Shown: positions 23,001 to 35,358, counted from the first letter of the stretch. The stretch: DNA of 64,000 nt from Tetraselmis striata (GCA_006384855.1 VCJN01002333.1:47629-111628); one strand, 5' to 3'. A program made the numbers and translations. The notes: generated from the letters alone by a model not told the origin.

Positions 23001-23145
23001 CGTTCAGCTCACGCCACGGCCATTCCTCGGCCCCGCCAAGAACAAGGTGGTCACATTGCCGGACGGCACGTGGCTCGCTGGCAGCAGCAACGAGGCCCGG
23101 GAGGTGGGGGCCCACTGTCGCATGGCCCCAACTCTTCTGTGGAAC

Positions 23146-23176
<31 letters not shown>

Positions 23177-24976
23177 GCTCCGCCTGCGCCCCTTTCTCTG
23201 CTACCAACAACGACTCGGACGGCCTCCTCACAGCCTCGGCCACTTGACTGACCCGCAAGGCGGCGCGCCCGGACAGGTGTGGACAGCGCACGCCGAGTTC
23301 TCGCGCGACCGCGGCATCTCGTGGCACCGCACGGCGGACGTCGACTTTGAGCACTCTGTCATCCAGCCGGCCATCATCGAGGTGCGGGCCAGGGAAGAGG
23401 CCGCCCGGGCGGCAGCAGTAGTCTCTCCCCGCCCATTTCTCCCAAGGGTCAGGGGGAGACGGGCTTCGATCAGACCCAAACTTCTCGAATGCAGTAATCT
23501 CAAGGCATTTTTTTCTTTCCCAGTGAGACATACTCAAAGAGTCTGTTTTCTAACACCCACAATCAAATCCGCTGAAGTGTTATTATGATGCGGAAAGCCA
23601 TGGTTGTATGCTTTAGTAGGCCTGGAACCCGTTACGACCTTTTTCGCATCCTAACATCCCCAATCAGCAGTCCACTTTTGCGGCTAAGCTGACTCGCGCT
23701 GCGCCCCAGGTTCCGGGCGCTCTGAAGATGCTGCTGCGCTCCGGGCATGGCTGGACCGTGGAGAGCAACTCCACCGACGTGGGAGCCCCCGCCCCCCCCA
23801 CATACACATACAAACCCACAAGCCCCCCCCCCCCCCCCCCCCCTTCCACACACACACACACACACAAGCTCCCCCGCCCCCCCCCCCCCCCCCCCTGGCT
23901 TCCGGCTCGGGCCAACGCTGCCTCGGCGCCTCGCAGGGCGGGCAAACATGGTCACCGGGCCGCAACACGACGGTGAAGAACCCAAACAGCGGCATGGACG
24001 CCGTTACCCTCACGGACGGGCGCATCCTGATGGTCTACAACCCAACCAGACACGTGAGCGCCCTCAACCTAAACTGGCATGTCCCCCCCCTTGGCCATGG
24101 ACTCGCTCACAGTGCGCATGGCGGCATGGGTGCCGAAACTACGAGTACGAGCCTCAACTGCGCGCTGCATGTAGCTCACGAGAACATCCAGTGCTTCGGT
24201 TGCGCCGACGCACCTATAAGAACCCCTATCATAAGCCTCAGGTCGGGCTTGCATGCAACCGAAAAGGATGTTCGCTGTAATTTCGCTACATTTCACCTGT
24301 GACAACTAGCGCAGGATCTTGTTCGCAGAGTTCCTGTTACCGCCCCGGCGCCTTATGTGCGTCTTGACCCCCCCCCCCCCCCCCCCCCCCATTCCTCACC
24401 ATAACGCCATATCACGCTCACTGCTGCGTTCTGCTGCTGCGCGTCAACACTGCTGCGCCCAGGCGCGGTCCATCCTTGTTCTGGACGTGAGCAGCGACGG
24501 CGGGGAGACGTTCCGCCAGGCGGTGAGTGTGCGGCCTCTTCCCCCCAGTCGCCATGTCCGCGCCCGATACCCCCGCCCCCCTCCCCACCGCGCTTCTCGC
24601 CCTCCAACTCATTGACTGCTGTGCCCGGGCCGGGCGGGCAGGTGGTGCTGGAGCTGACTGCTCCGAAGGTGGAGGTGGCGCCAGAGTGCCACGACCCCTT
24701 GAGGCCCGAGGCGGAGATGCACACCGACCTGTGCGCCCCCGCCGCAAACCAGATCATAAGCACCGCTGCGCGCTGCGCTGTCTGCCCCACTGACTACTCC
24801 CTGCGGTGTTTTGTGGCTCTGTGAGCAGGCTGGAGTTCAGCTACCCCGCCATCATCCAGGCCCAGGACGGACTGGTGCACGTCACCTACACCTACTCGTA
24901 CTTTGGCTTCATGAAGCGCTGCTCCAGCCGGGAGAACATCAAGCACGTGGTGATCGACCCCACGTTGCTGGAGTAG
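20082..24976 (+). CDS. BNR/sialidase-like (GH33-type fold) protein A
   Basis: Thirteen exons in consistent phase: 20082-20247, 20435-20541, 20792-20910, 21134-21371, 21787-21903, 22442-22519, 23008-23103, 23277-23381, 23710-23778, 23937-24053, 24463-24522, 24642-24730, 24829-24976, about 502 residues. The N-terminus has a hydrophobic signal or anchor stretch ([15 protein letters not shown]). The core follows the BNR_2 sialidase pattern: [113 protein letters not shown]. Asp-box-like turns are [24 protein letters not shown] and SSDGGETF. Substrate is unknown; sialic acid is not typical of green algae, so another acidic sugar is possible. Six introns carry C or G runs. The start exon is the least certain. 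Confidence 0.85.
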
Positions 24977-25652
24977 GCCATGTGCCCATGCAAGCGGCAT
25001 CACTGCTGCCCCCGCCGGAGCTCGGAAAGCGGGGCTCCACCTCTGCAGTTCCACACAAAACTGACCTTTGGATCATTCTGCACTCGGCAGCCTCCCCGGG
25101 TCATTACGCTCGGCGGCGCCTCACGGATACATGCGCATCTGAACTTCTGGATTGCCAGCCGCAAATGAATGCATGGCGGTGGATAATTTAACTCACAGCG
25201 ATGGACCCCTTTATGATTACACGCGAGCTGGGCGTCTGCCCTGGGCTCATCGCTTCAGGCACTCGTTTCACCCTCTGTCTCGTGCGTGATTCTGGCCGGC
25301 TGTGAGCGCCAGCCCCCCAAAACACAAGCGGCGATGATTTCATCCCGACGAGTATTGTGTCAGGCTCAGCTCACATAAATGCGATCCTTACATTACAGAC
25401 TGATGTCCGCTGAGGCCAGGTGAAATGGAGAGGGGGGGGGGGGGGGGGGGAGGGGGGCTGCAGTGCGTGCTGTCAGGGTAATACGCACATTTTTATTGCT
25501 CTTGATTGACAGGTGGGGGGGGGGGGGGGGGGGGGCGGGGTCGGTCACATGTGAATATGTGCGGTGGCCAGGCACCCGTGGCAGATTATGGCCACCCCGC
25601 CCCACAGCATGCCCAGGCCCATGGGTGCCTGCGCTTGCCGCATGGCGCTGCC
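24977..25652. other. Convergent intergenic spacer of the sialidase-like pair
   Basis: 676 bases between the two stop codons. Contains both 3' UTRs and two G runs (about 25432-25450 and 25515-25535). No ORF or clear TGTAA signal is seen close to either stop. Confidence 0.5.
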
Positions 25653-28600
25653 TCAGACGTCGAGGTCCGACGGCAACCTCGCCGGGTCCAGGATGACGTG
25701 CTTGATGTTCTCGCGCCCCGAGCACTTGCGCATCGCACCGTTGTAGGAGTAGGTGTACGTGATGTGCACGAGCCCATCTGCCGCCTGGATGATGGCGGGG
25801 TAGCTGTACTCCGGCCTGCGCGGGATGGGCGACCACAATTCTCAGAGGCGCCGCGGCCGTGACACTTATTGACCAAATGGAGAAATGGACTCCCCGCTCC
25901 CCTCTTTGACAGAATGACCGACAACAACGCGGCAGCCAGAAGAAGTGATTTGTGATGTCAAGAGGCGTGGGAGACGCAACGTTGAATTGGCCTTGCATCG
26001 GTTGGCGGGTATAGACACATACGAGAGCCACAGGTTGCTGCGTGTCTGGCCTAGTGCTCGTTGTATTCCTCGCAATAGCAGGGAAGTATGATCTATCCCG
26101 GGTAGTTAGGGCACACTCGATAATTCAGTTATACAAGGGTGTAAGGCGCGGGAATAATAAATCGTAACCAAGGCCTCAAATTGGCGTTGCATGCAACCTC
26201 AGCGCCGCTTCAGCGTTTGACCCGTGTCAGGTAGGGCAGTGTTCTTGTGTTCGCCGGGTTCGGCCACCCGCAGGCGCAGTGGGATGAAGCATGCGGGAGC
26301 TCGTTGCTGCCCTGGCGCGTGCCTGCACCTTTTGAGAACGTTGGACTTGCTGTCTGGTTCCTGGCACTCCTTCGGCAGCTCCTTCCCGCCCACAAAATTC
26401 TCCAGGACGACCTGCGCCAGGGCAGGGCCGCGCGGCATCAGGACAGCCAGCATGTGCGCGTGGTCGCCCGGTGTCATGCGGCCACTATGAAACCCCAACA
26501 CACCGCTGCCATGCAGGCCAAGTGCACACCCACCATCGGCACAAATTTCCGGCCGTCATTGAAGCTGACGGCCACCGCGAGCACATAGCGTCCATTCTGC
26601 GGCATCCAGCACGGGGCACTGCCTCAGCTGGCGAGGCGCAGCATATATGCATGCACTTGCATTCGGGTCAGCAAGGCGGAGAGCGCACGGCGTCTACGTC
26701 ATTGAGCGGGTTGTACACGAGGAGCACGCGTCCGTCGCGCAGCGTGACTGTGTCCAGGCCGCTGTTGGGGTTGGGCACGTCGGTGGGAGTCGCGGGGCTC
26801 CAGTGCAGGCCCTGCTTCATTGGATGGTGGGTGGGTGGGTGGGCGGGTCGGTGTGGGGGGCACCGCTCCCATCAGCGTCGTGGCTTCGCGGCCTGCCATT
26901 GGTATGCCGGATGCCAAAGCTGTCATGCCATGCCGGATCCTATTTACGTACGAATTCCGAGATACATACCACACCATCATTGGATTGAGCATCGCAACAG
27001 AGGATCCATGCAACGTTCCTTATCCATCCACACTCATGTAAACTGCTGGATATGAAGACGGCTACAGTCACAATGCTTTTGCGGGTGTCAATATCAATAC
27101 CAGACAGCGGACCTGCAGTGCAGTTACGGTATACAACTACATGTCTGTGAATCTATGCACATGCGCATGATAAAGTGACATATCATACATGCATGATGGC
27201 ATACTGTCGCATGTGGATGTACATCACGCTCTCATCCTCGGAGCAGGGCCTGGGGGCAGTGCTGATCGAGAGTCGATGCCACTTTGGCCGCGGGGGGTCG
27301 TGCGGGGGGAGGCACCCACATCCTCGCTTGATGCGCGGACGATGACGCCATCCTTGGAGCGGATGAGCATCTTCACGCCATTGGGGGTCTGCGCGGGAGC
27401 GGCAACAGACGTCATGCCCCTTGTTGCGCCCCCTGTAGCGCCGGGCCGGCATGGCGCTGCCCATCCGGGGATGGGGCGCGCACCTGGAAGAGCGCTGGCT
27501 GGATGATGTGCGGCTTGGTGTACTTGATGTCCGGGGTCCTGTTCCAGGTGCGGCCGCCGTCCTTGCTGTACTCCACGTGCACGGTCCAGCCCTGGGTGGC
27601 GCCAACGGCCGGCTGAGTGGGTCGAGGTTGCGCGAGGCCAATGCCACCACAGGGCCGGGAGGGGGGTGGCCTCCGAGCAGGTTCGGTACCTGCGTCTCCT
27701 CACTTGCGCCGGCGATGAGCGTTCCATCCGCCAGCAGGAGCGGCTTGTTCTTCGCCGGCCCTTCCATGTCGCGGGGAAACGGCTGCGCAGCGCAACGCAG
27801 ATGGCTTGACGCGCAGGCAGATGCAGTCGCCATGGCGAGGCATTGCCAAGCGGATACTGGGAAGGGGGGGGAAAGATGAGGGGGAGGGGGGGGGCACGGC
27901 GGACCTCGGGCGAGCCCCAGGTGAGGCCGTTGTCATGGGAGCGCAGGATGAAGGGGCGCCACGTCTCCGTGTTCATGCCGACTTTGTAGAAGAGCAGGGT
28001 CTCGCCGGTGGCGGGCAGGTGGAAGAGCACGGGGTTCCAGCACGGCACGGCGTTCACCGGCGGCACCACCTGCCAGGCATCCCGCGACCAGGCGCCGTCC
28101 TGGAGTCGCAGCCAAATGACAATCAGCGCTGCGGCGACTTCCTTGTCGACCGCGGCGGCAAAAACGGACACAAAGCCACGGATGCGCTTCATCCTATCTA
28201 AGTATTTTAAGTATCCACCCCCAACTAACTAAGCCCGAATATGATAAATAATAATCACGGTGATAAATGGTTCCATAAATGCCTTCCTTCTGTGCTTTCT
28301 GTGGTTTCCTGGCAGCAGGCGAACAAGCACCCCAGGCTAAGGATTATACACTGAATGATTTTGTAGCTCTGTATACTCTTAGACCGGGAGAGGGAGGCGG
28401 ATAGGAGGTGTGTGTGTGTGTGGTGGGGGGGGGGGGGGGGGGGGGGGTCACCTTGAATCGCGACATCCAGATGCCGACATCGCCTCCCTTCTCCCACTGC
28501 CCGCCGAACCATGCCGACAGCAAATCCCCGTTCCCGACCTACGCATCGACACATCAGGCGCAGGGCTGAGCTCGCGCGTGGCGGCGGCGGCGGATACAGT

Positions 28601-29398
28601 ACTTCTCGTGGCGAGTGGCGGACGACGTGCCTGCACGATGGTGGAGGCGTGCTGCGCGCGCGTCTGCCGGCGCTCCTCGTCCAGGATGAGGTGCTCCGCG
28701 ACCACGGCGTCCGCCCCTCTCCACTGCGGGTGAATGGTCTCCCCCTCCTCCACCTTGGCGTGGCTGAAGTGATGCACATGCTGCCGCTCGCTCAGGAGCT
28801 CGAACTTCTTCAGGAGGCTGACCATGAAGTCGGGGATCCGGAACGCGTGGTCTTCCGCCTCTCCCGGCAGCTGCATCTCCACCTCGGAAAACTGCACCAC
28901 CGGCGTGTCAGCAAGAGCGGGACGTCAGACGGAAACCGGTCCCCGGGAAGCGGGCGCGTCAGCAGATACGCCTGGAAAATATACTTTGATTCCGTGAATA
29001 TATCGCGCGCAGTCCGCAAAGTTTCCTCGTAGTAATATCGTACATGTACGTCCTGCTGGCTCTTCAGCACCGCCGACAGCTGGTCCATCGTGCGGGGCAG
29101 CGCGGCGACCGGCGGCGCAGGCTTGCTGCTCCGGCTGCTCCGGCTCGCGCGCACCACCGTGCGGCGCGCCGCTGTGACACAGAGGAGCGCACAGTGGCTA
29201 GGTCAGTGGAATTGCGGCGGGGTGTGACCGGTGCGCCTTTCCAGCTGGGTCCCGTCAAACTGTGACGCCCCGCTGCTCCGTCGTTCACACGTGGGATCCC
29301 GGCAGACTGTGACGCCCCGCACCTGCGCCCGAGGCCGACAGCAACAGCGTTGCCAACACGAAGCACAACACCCGGCTCCAGCGATGGCCGCGCAGCAT
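25653..29398 (-). CDS. BNR/sialidase-like (GH33-type fold) protein B
   Basis: Twelve exons on the minus strand: 29398-29323, 29171-29050, 28891-28637, 28538-28452, 28099-27905, 27782-27690, 27591-27484, 27388-27320, 26811-26698, 26596-26534, 26411-26329, 25815-25653, about 475 residues. The first exon encodes a signal peptide-like start ([18 protein letters not shown] then LLSASGA). Core motifs mirror protein [116 protein letters not shown]; Asp-box-like turns SHDNGLTW and SKDGGRTW. Most intron positions match gene A; B lacks the intron after LLFYK. The donor of exon 2 is uncertain (29050 chosen on phase). Likely secreted or luminal; substrate unknown. Confidence 0.84.
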
Positions 29399-30149
29399 CG
29401 TGATCACTCGGCTGTCCGGCTCCTAGGCACAAGATGAGGGCTTGCAACTGCCTCGCTTGGAGCGCTTGGTTTGGTCGCTAGTAGAACGGCGCAACTGAGG
29501 CGGGCGCAACCACCGACCGGCGGTGCCAGTTGAGTGGTGCTGCAAGCCGAGCGCCGAAAAGTGTTGTCGTCCGCCACAGCAGGTCTTGCTTTTTTTGGCA
29601 CAGCAAGTTGTCGCGCTCAACATTGTCGGCCGCGATATGACAAAATCCGCGCGCGCGGCACGCTGTATCGCGCTTGCCTGCTCGCGCTCATCCGCCTTTG
29701 ACGACCGCCGCGTCTCAATGATTTCAACGGGAGGTAGGCAGGGAAGATTCGCGAAGAAGTGCGCAGGCTTAGTTACACGGAAAGGGCGGGGTACTTGCGG
29801 CAAAGAGTCACAAGTTCACAACTGACGAGGGAGGGAGGGCGGGTTGTGCATGCAGGAGGCCAGCACAAAAATAAGAGAGTGGTCCAGTCTAGCGGACGAT
29901 GCTGGTTTCATTAGATTTGATGGATACGGGGGTGACCGCTATTCCCACCGTGGGCGGCACGCAAAGTGCCGTACATCGGCGTATCAGTGCGAAAGCATTA
30001 GTGTCAAAGCACCGGTGCTAAAGCACCAATACTAGCTAGTGTCGACCCCCGCATACCCTAGGTGCAGGGAGGGAAAAAGGAAACCCCAAGAACACATATC
30101 TAAACATTTTCAACAGGAGGTAGGCAGGGAAGATCAGCCACCTCGGTCT
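29399..30149. other. Spacer with a short direct repeat
   Basis: No gene supported. A block TTCAAC(G/A)GGAGGTAGGCAG followed by GGAAGAT occurs at about 29726-29752 and 30108-30134, the second copy just beyond the stop of the tyrosine-recombinase remnant. It may be the paired B repeat of that element. Confidence 0.4.
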
Positions 30150-31240
30150 TCAGGACTGCGGAGGGGGCAGGGCGGCGTCCGACGGAGCGGGGGCGCTGCC
30201 GAGAAGGCTACGAAGGACCACAGGGGGGGAGAGCCACCCGAATAGATGCGCAGCGGCGCGTGTAGGAAGCCTAGTCGGGTCGATGAAGTCGTTGATTACT
30301 GCAGAGTTAGTCCAACCGCCCCAGTGGCGGATTTTGTCCAAGGGGACGCTTGCTGCATTTGCGCCAGACTGCGCCGCGCTCTTTCGTAATATTAATAAGG
30401 AGTGCGAGGTCCACACGAATCGGAGGGGGGGGGGGGGGGGGGCTCGATTGATGCGGTCGACGGCCCGCGTGAGCTAGTCGCCGAGGGTGGAGGCGTTCCA
30501 TGTGAGGGGCGGGGTCGCCTTGTCGCCAAGGAGCTGGTTGCTTGGCGGAGGGGGCTGCCAGGAATGCTGCGTCGCGATGAAGCGGCGGAGAAGGGTTGTC
30601 TACGCGGGCACGGCGGTGGCAGGGAATTGGAGTAGGGCTTGAACCCGTCTCGACGCTTGTGAGGTCCCCCCTTATCGCGGTTGACGAAGAGGGTGATGTT
30701 GTTGGTGTCCATGGCCATGTCGCGGAGTCGGCAGGAGACGTTGGACTCGCCACGGGAGTAAAGCATAACTGATCAAGAGCATACCGCGGCGCCCTCGCGG
30801 AGGATACTGCCGTAGCCGGGGGTGCTTATGGAAAGGGTAGCAAGGTCGTCAAGGATGTCGGTGATGTTGTCACATGTAAGGGGGGCGCGCCGCAGCTCCT
30901 CGCTAGACTTGAGCTGACGGATTATTTGAAGTGCCCGCTTCATGTCGCCGATGGCTGGGCCGGGGGCCGGGGCGACATCCCGACCGATGTGACGAAGGAA
31001 GGTGTTGATGGCCGAGAGGTAGGGTTGCAGAGAGCCGGCACCGATAGTGCCCGCGCTCCGCGATCCATACGAAGTAGCGGACGCAGGTAGACTCAGAGGT
31101 AGGGTGCAGTGGGGGGATGCCTTCCTCGTCGATGCAAAACTCGGCGAAGAGACGAATCTTGCCTTCGTAGTTGTAGGTGCTGGCCGTGAGCGAGCGAGGT
31201 AGTCAGCAGATGGAGCACCTTGGCGCCTCAGTCACCTGTG
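30150..31240 (-). pseudogene. DIRS-type tyrosine recombinase remnant (minus strand)
   Basis: Reading leftwards: an N-terminal core-binding part (STYNYEGKIRLFAEFCIDEE, CVRYFVWIAERG) at about 31195-31040; after a frameshift near 31060, TIGAGSLQPYLSAINTFLRH and MKRALQIIRQLKSSEELRRA; an in-frame TGA near 30773; MLYSRGESNVSCRLRDMAMD and NITLFVNRDKGGPHKRRDGF at 30766-30640; then, beyond a poly-G insertion at 30425-30442, the catalytic end with LRKSAAQSGANAASVPLDKI, RHWGGWTN and NSAVINDFIDPTRLP at 30416-30230. The Arg and His-x-x-Trp box are visible; the nucleophile expected as Tyr in the INDYID-type motif is Phe. This is the recombinase that DIRS elements use in place of integrase; the copy is inactive. 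Confidence 0.8.
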
Positions 31241-31794
31241 CCGTATTATACAGGCGACGGCCATGATGATGCGGGACTCGCAAAATAAACAAATCGTCAT
31301 CGGAAGAGTCATGACATGGACCTTGAATACCTCAACAAAGCCGAGGCCGGCGGCGGTCGCGGGCGTAGTGGCCGCGAAGGTGAGCACAAGTGACGGTGTG
31401 GGGCGCCTTTTGTCGGAGCTGCTGGCGCATTATTACGAGGTTAGCTTTCGGTGACCGCCGAACAGCGAACCCTAGTAGCTCAACGGCGCGAGATGAGCGC
31501 CATGTGTCCGGACCGAACCCCCCTCCCCCCACTTTATAGCCTTCATTTAGACCTTTCTCGCGGTGCGGCGCTTCTTACAGCCACGGCCGAGTGCGGCTCA
31601 ACCATCCGCACACCTGCACATGGCGGCTCAACAGTCCGCCTCCCGTACCATCTCATCACTGCGTCCGTTGTGTGTCGTAACACTACGTGTTAGAATTGGT
31701 TCGCAACGACCATCTTTTGCGCATGTACGTTACGCGCGTGACAGACGCTACGAGCGCAACGGGCGCGCGGAGCGGCCCTCCTACCTGAACCTTG

Positions 31795-32690
31795 CCCCGC
31801 AAACCCGTTTGATGCCCTCACTAACCAGTACAGCAAGTACCAGCCAACCGTCAGCAACTTAACCGCCGCGGCCGAATACTTCGCTACGATGGACCGGCTC
31901 CCTCTTACTTCGTCGGCCAAGAGTCGTACTTACGTAATTGACGAGCCCGAAGCTATCGCCCCTTGGGCGGCTTCACATCGGGCTCGTCTGCACAAGGCGT
32001 TCATTTTCGGACGAGTTTGGGCAACGGGCCCTCGACCTACTCATCAGCTCCCTCACTGCTCAGACGCTCAAAAGTTACGCCGGCAATAAGCTGTCTCAGT
32101 TTGCGGAGTTCTGCCACAACTCCTAGAGCATCATCCCCCTCTGGAGTCGACCAATGCTATTGTCGTCCGGTACGTCGCTTGGATTGGTGAGCGGGGTCAC
32201 ATTGGGGCTAAATCTGTATAGCCCTACCAATCAGGAATAATCAACACGCTGTTATAGATTCGAACTGCACAGCATCGACCCCATCGCTAAGGACAGCCTG
32301 CATCTCACCGCCGCGCGTCGTGGCATGCTGTTACGGCAACGCCGCATGGAGGCTACCCCTTTTTCGAGTCCCGTTGCTTGCTAATGCCGCTTGCGGCTTC
32401 GTTAAACGGGCCGAGTTGATTGTGTCTTCTCTCCCCCTGAGTACCAGTACGACTTCCGAGCCCTCATGGCCTTGGTTGTCAACTTCATGTTCTTTGCCAG
32501 AGAACCTACTAGCGTGTCCTGCCGAGTGCCGTACGTGCATGTCGACGTCCATAACGTCACCATGCCGGTATACCGCAATCAGAAGGGGCGAGCCGGACGG
32601 CACGGCCTTGACAACCTACGCGTACCGCTCGTTCCAGTGTCGGAGAACCCCCGCATCGGGGAGGGGAGGAGGGGGGGGGGGGGGGTTGTT
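31795..32690 (+). pseudogene. DIRS-type tyrosine recombinase remnant (plus strand)
   Basis: A second, more broken recombinase points the opposite way. Recognisable parts are NPFDALTNQYSKYQPTVSNL at about 31797-31856, DRLPLTSSAKSRTYVIDEPE to 31955, then in another frame LLISSLTAQTLKSYAGNKLS followed by QFAEFC, a stop near 32124, TNAIVVRYVAWIGERGHIGA, and FRALMALVVNFMFFAREPTS plus MPVYRNQKGRAG near 32450-32640. The catalytic C-terminal half is missing; the match stops at a G run near 32672. At least two frameshifts and two stops show that it is dead. Confidence 0.7.
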
Positions 32691-33099
32691 GCCAGCCTTT
32701 TCCCCTCCAGTACCGCCATTGGGGATCCTACCGCAAGAGCTCGGGTGGGCGAGAATGCGAGATGGAGTAGGCATAATCGGCGGACCGCCACAGCCGGCGC
32801 GGTGGGGCATCAACGCCGTGACCTGCGGGATATTTTCAGCGATGGTGTCAGGTGGAGCCAAGACGCAGCACAACGACCGAAGATTGAGCGGTGCTGGTGA
32901 AGTACCGATGTACATGATGAAAACCTTTTCGGGGGCGTGGCGAGTACTGTATTCGTAGTCCCCGTATTGCCAATTAGCGGTAGTCGCTCGTACTGGCGGA
33001 GAACAACACAGCCATTGATTACGTGATGAAAGGAGGGGGGGGGGGGGTTGGAAATGAAAGAGGATGGCCGGTAGCATGAGCTGTAATTACACTATATAT

Positions 33100-35358
33100 A
33101 TATGTGTTCCCTACTATAATATGGTTGGAGATAGGAGGCCCTAAGAACAACTCATTCAAGGCGGTGGAGAGTAGCATGCTAGCACGTTGCAAACAATTTC
33201 AATTTCAATTTCCCTCTACCCAGCGCGTGGTACTTCTTCGGCCACATTGCGCCCCTTCGTCACTTTCAAGTTCAACAAGAATCCGCAGCGGTAGCTAGCC
33301 CTTCTGCCCTCCTACACGACCTTGCGCTCCCACTGCTTCGTCAATATGCCGCTCTGTTCGCTCGATCAAAACCAGACTCAACTTTGAAAGATCTGAGCAT
33401 TATATGGGGCCGGCTTACTCGTTTCCTAATCGCTTGCTAGTTGCATGTGCTACTGGAGCGGTCCGGGTTACCCGTCGCTATGCCTCTTCGTGTGCATCAC
33501 AAGCAGACATACAAGCAGTCATAGCAATTGAGCCCACCATCTCCAGCTTCGTTGTGTTACACACAGCGCCCCCTACTTCGTTTTCCCTCCACGCTTTCAC
33601 TAAACTTCTCTGCCAATTTTGGCTCAAAGGAAATTGGCAGAGAGGTTCAGTGAAAGCGTTGAGGATGTGAATGTGAAAGTGTGGAGGGTGTGAAAGCTTG
33701 TCCGTATAAAACAGCCTGCGCGGCCTCTTTGGCAAAATCAGACTCAAATTTTAAATCGTCCGCCGTATGTTAGGGTGTGGCGCGCGTCGCGCGCGCATCG
33801 GCGCGCCTTTTTAAAAGGATACACCGTTCCACGTAAGTCGTTGTTCTGCTTCCAAAATCCGCCGAGGTTTCTGAAGGCACGTTTCTTGCGGACACGTACT
33901 ATTCTCTATGCTTTCTGCCCTTCATGATTACTGTTCCGTTTAATTGCACACTACGTCGTCATCTACATATAGTGATCCGCCACCGCCGCCTCCGCGATGA
34001 TGCAGCACGCATTCGTAGTGCTCCGGCCAGTCGATGGTTGTCGCGATGTCAATTGGGCTAATCGTGGCGCTGGCCGGCTTTGCGGCGGGGATTGGGGGTA
34101 GCCGAGGCAGCGGCAAGCGTATAACTACGGTACGATGATGAGAATGTACGCAATATCAGAAAGCTACATCACTGCCACAAGAAATGATATACACAGCTTG
34201 TGATGGAGTGATGCTGCAGGACTGATGGTGTATATGTATTTCAGAAAAAGAGGGCTGTCGGCGACACGTTATTTTAGTAACTCAATAGTATTATCTTAAA
34301 ATCAAAGCACGTCACTTACAACACTGTACAAACACCCTATTTATTTTTCAATTTCATTCCACGCCCACATATATGGCGGCAGTTGCAGGCTCTTCAACTT
34401 TGATTTGCGAGAAAATGACACTACCCTACTATAATTCTTTGTCCAGCAAAATGCTGGCCCAACCCTGAATTATTTGGACCTGATTGGGCCCAAACGGCAG
34501 GCCTGTGTTCGTTGGAGCCGCAATAAGTTGATTAATGCGAGCGCGCCCACAGACGCATTAGGCTGACTTGTGATGCACTGCATGTATATGGACGCATGAC
34601 TTATCGATTGAATGACATAGAGGCCACCGTTACGATCCCCACTGAAGCTGAGCATTGATATATCCCGCGGGGGGAGGAATGTAGTGTGACAATTCACTAT
34701 GGATATACGCTACGAGTACCTGTACAATGTGTACCTGAGGTTACGACGAGTATGTACACAATATCACGCTGCCGCGTGGCAAGCGTTGTGCTTTTGAGGC
34801 GGATGTCGCCTCGATTGTTGCACTACTAGCCTGTTGCATGCAGGTTGAAAAGCGGGGGCGTTGATTTCGCAGAGTGCAGCCATGACATGCGCGCACGTGC
34901 GGAGGACACAGGTGTACCACGGAACCAGGTCTTAACTACCTTCGGTATCGGCCAGCATCTCAGAGCACATTCCACTGCCCATACTCCATTGCGACAGACA
35001 GCGATTGCCCAGATGGCCCACCTGGCGCCTGCCCTCAACCTTGCAGGTATAACCCGGCTACTACTGATGGTACTACAGACGCGGCACTATGCACGCACCA
35101 GGTGCCTGCCTGACTGCCCCTTATGCGCCGCTGAGCGGCATTGCTTGGACGCAGCGTGTCGCAAGCATCTGCATGGAAGTAGCGGCTGCTGTCTGGATGG
35201 CTCCATGGCTATCCATGACGGCAGGAAGGAAATCCATCTGCGCTCTCTTCAATCATCCAGGCTGTCCGACCCAATATGTTTATGGTGTCTGATTGGTGCA
35301 GTGTGCTGGGGCGGGTCAGCCGCCTCCCCGGTTGAACTGGCCCCAGTGCTGACCAGCT
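33100..35358. other. Gene-poor region right of the recombinase remnants
   Basis: Apart from the hairpin at 33.6 kb I find no supported gene. A plus frame at 34845-35462 (205 codons) overlaps the 3' end of the RNF213-like remnant and lacks any recognisable domain. AT-rich stretches occur at 33105-33130, 34130-34330 and 34430-34460. Confidence 0.4.
33585..33668. other. Long near-perfect hairpin, possible small-RNA precursor or MITE
   Basis: Arms 33594-33619 and 33631-33656 pair at 24 of 26 positions (CTTTCACTAAACTTCTCTGC then CAATTT against its complement) around an 11-base loop, and pairing continues outward with one mismatch for about seven more bases (CCTC-N-ACG against CGTTGAGG). The result is a stem of about 33 bp. 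No coding potential. Green algae do make hairpin-derived small RNAs, but without RNA data this is only a candidate. Confidence 0.5.

Noticed and set aside
28818..28850. FRIP motif of canonical sialidases in protein B (FRIPDFM)
   Set aside because: It lies well upstream of the HAST/WFGG start of the propeller and paralogue A has VELPEFF at the same place, so it is probably not the catalytic arginine motif.
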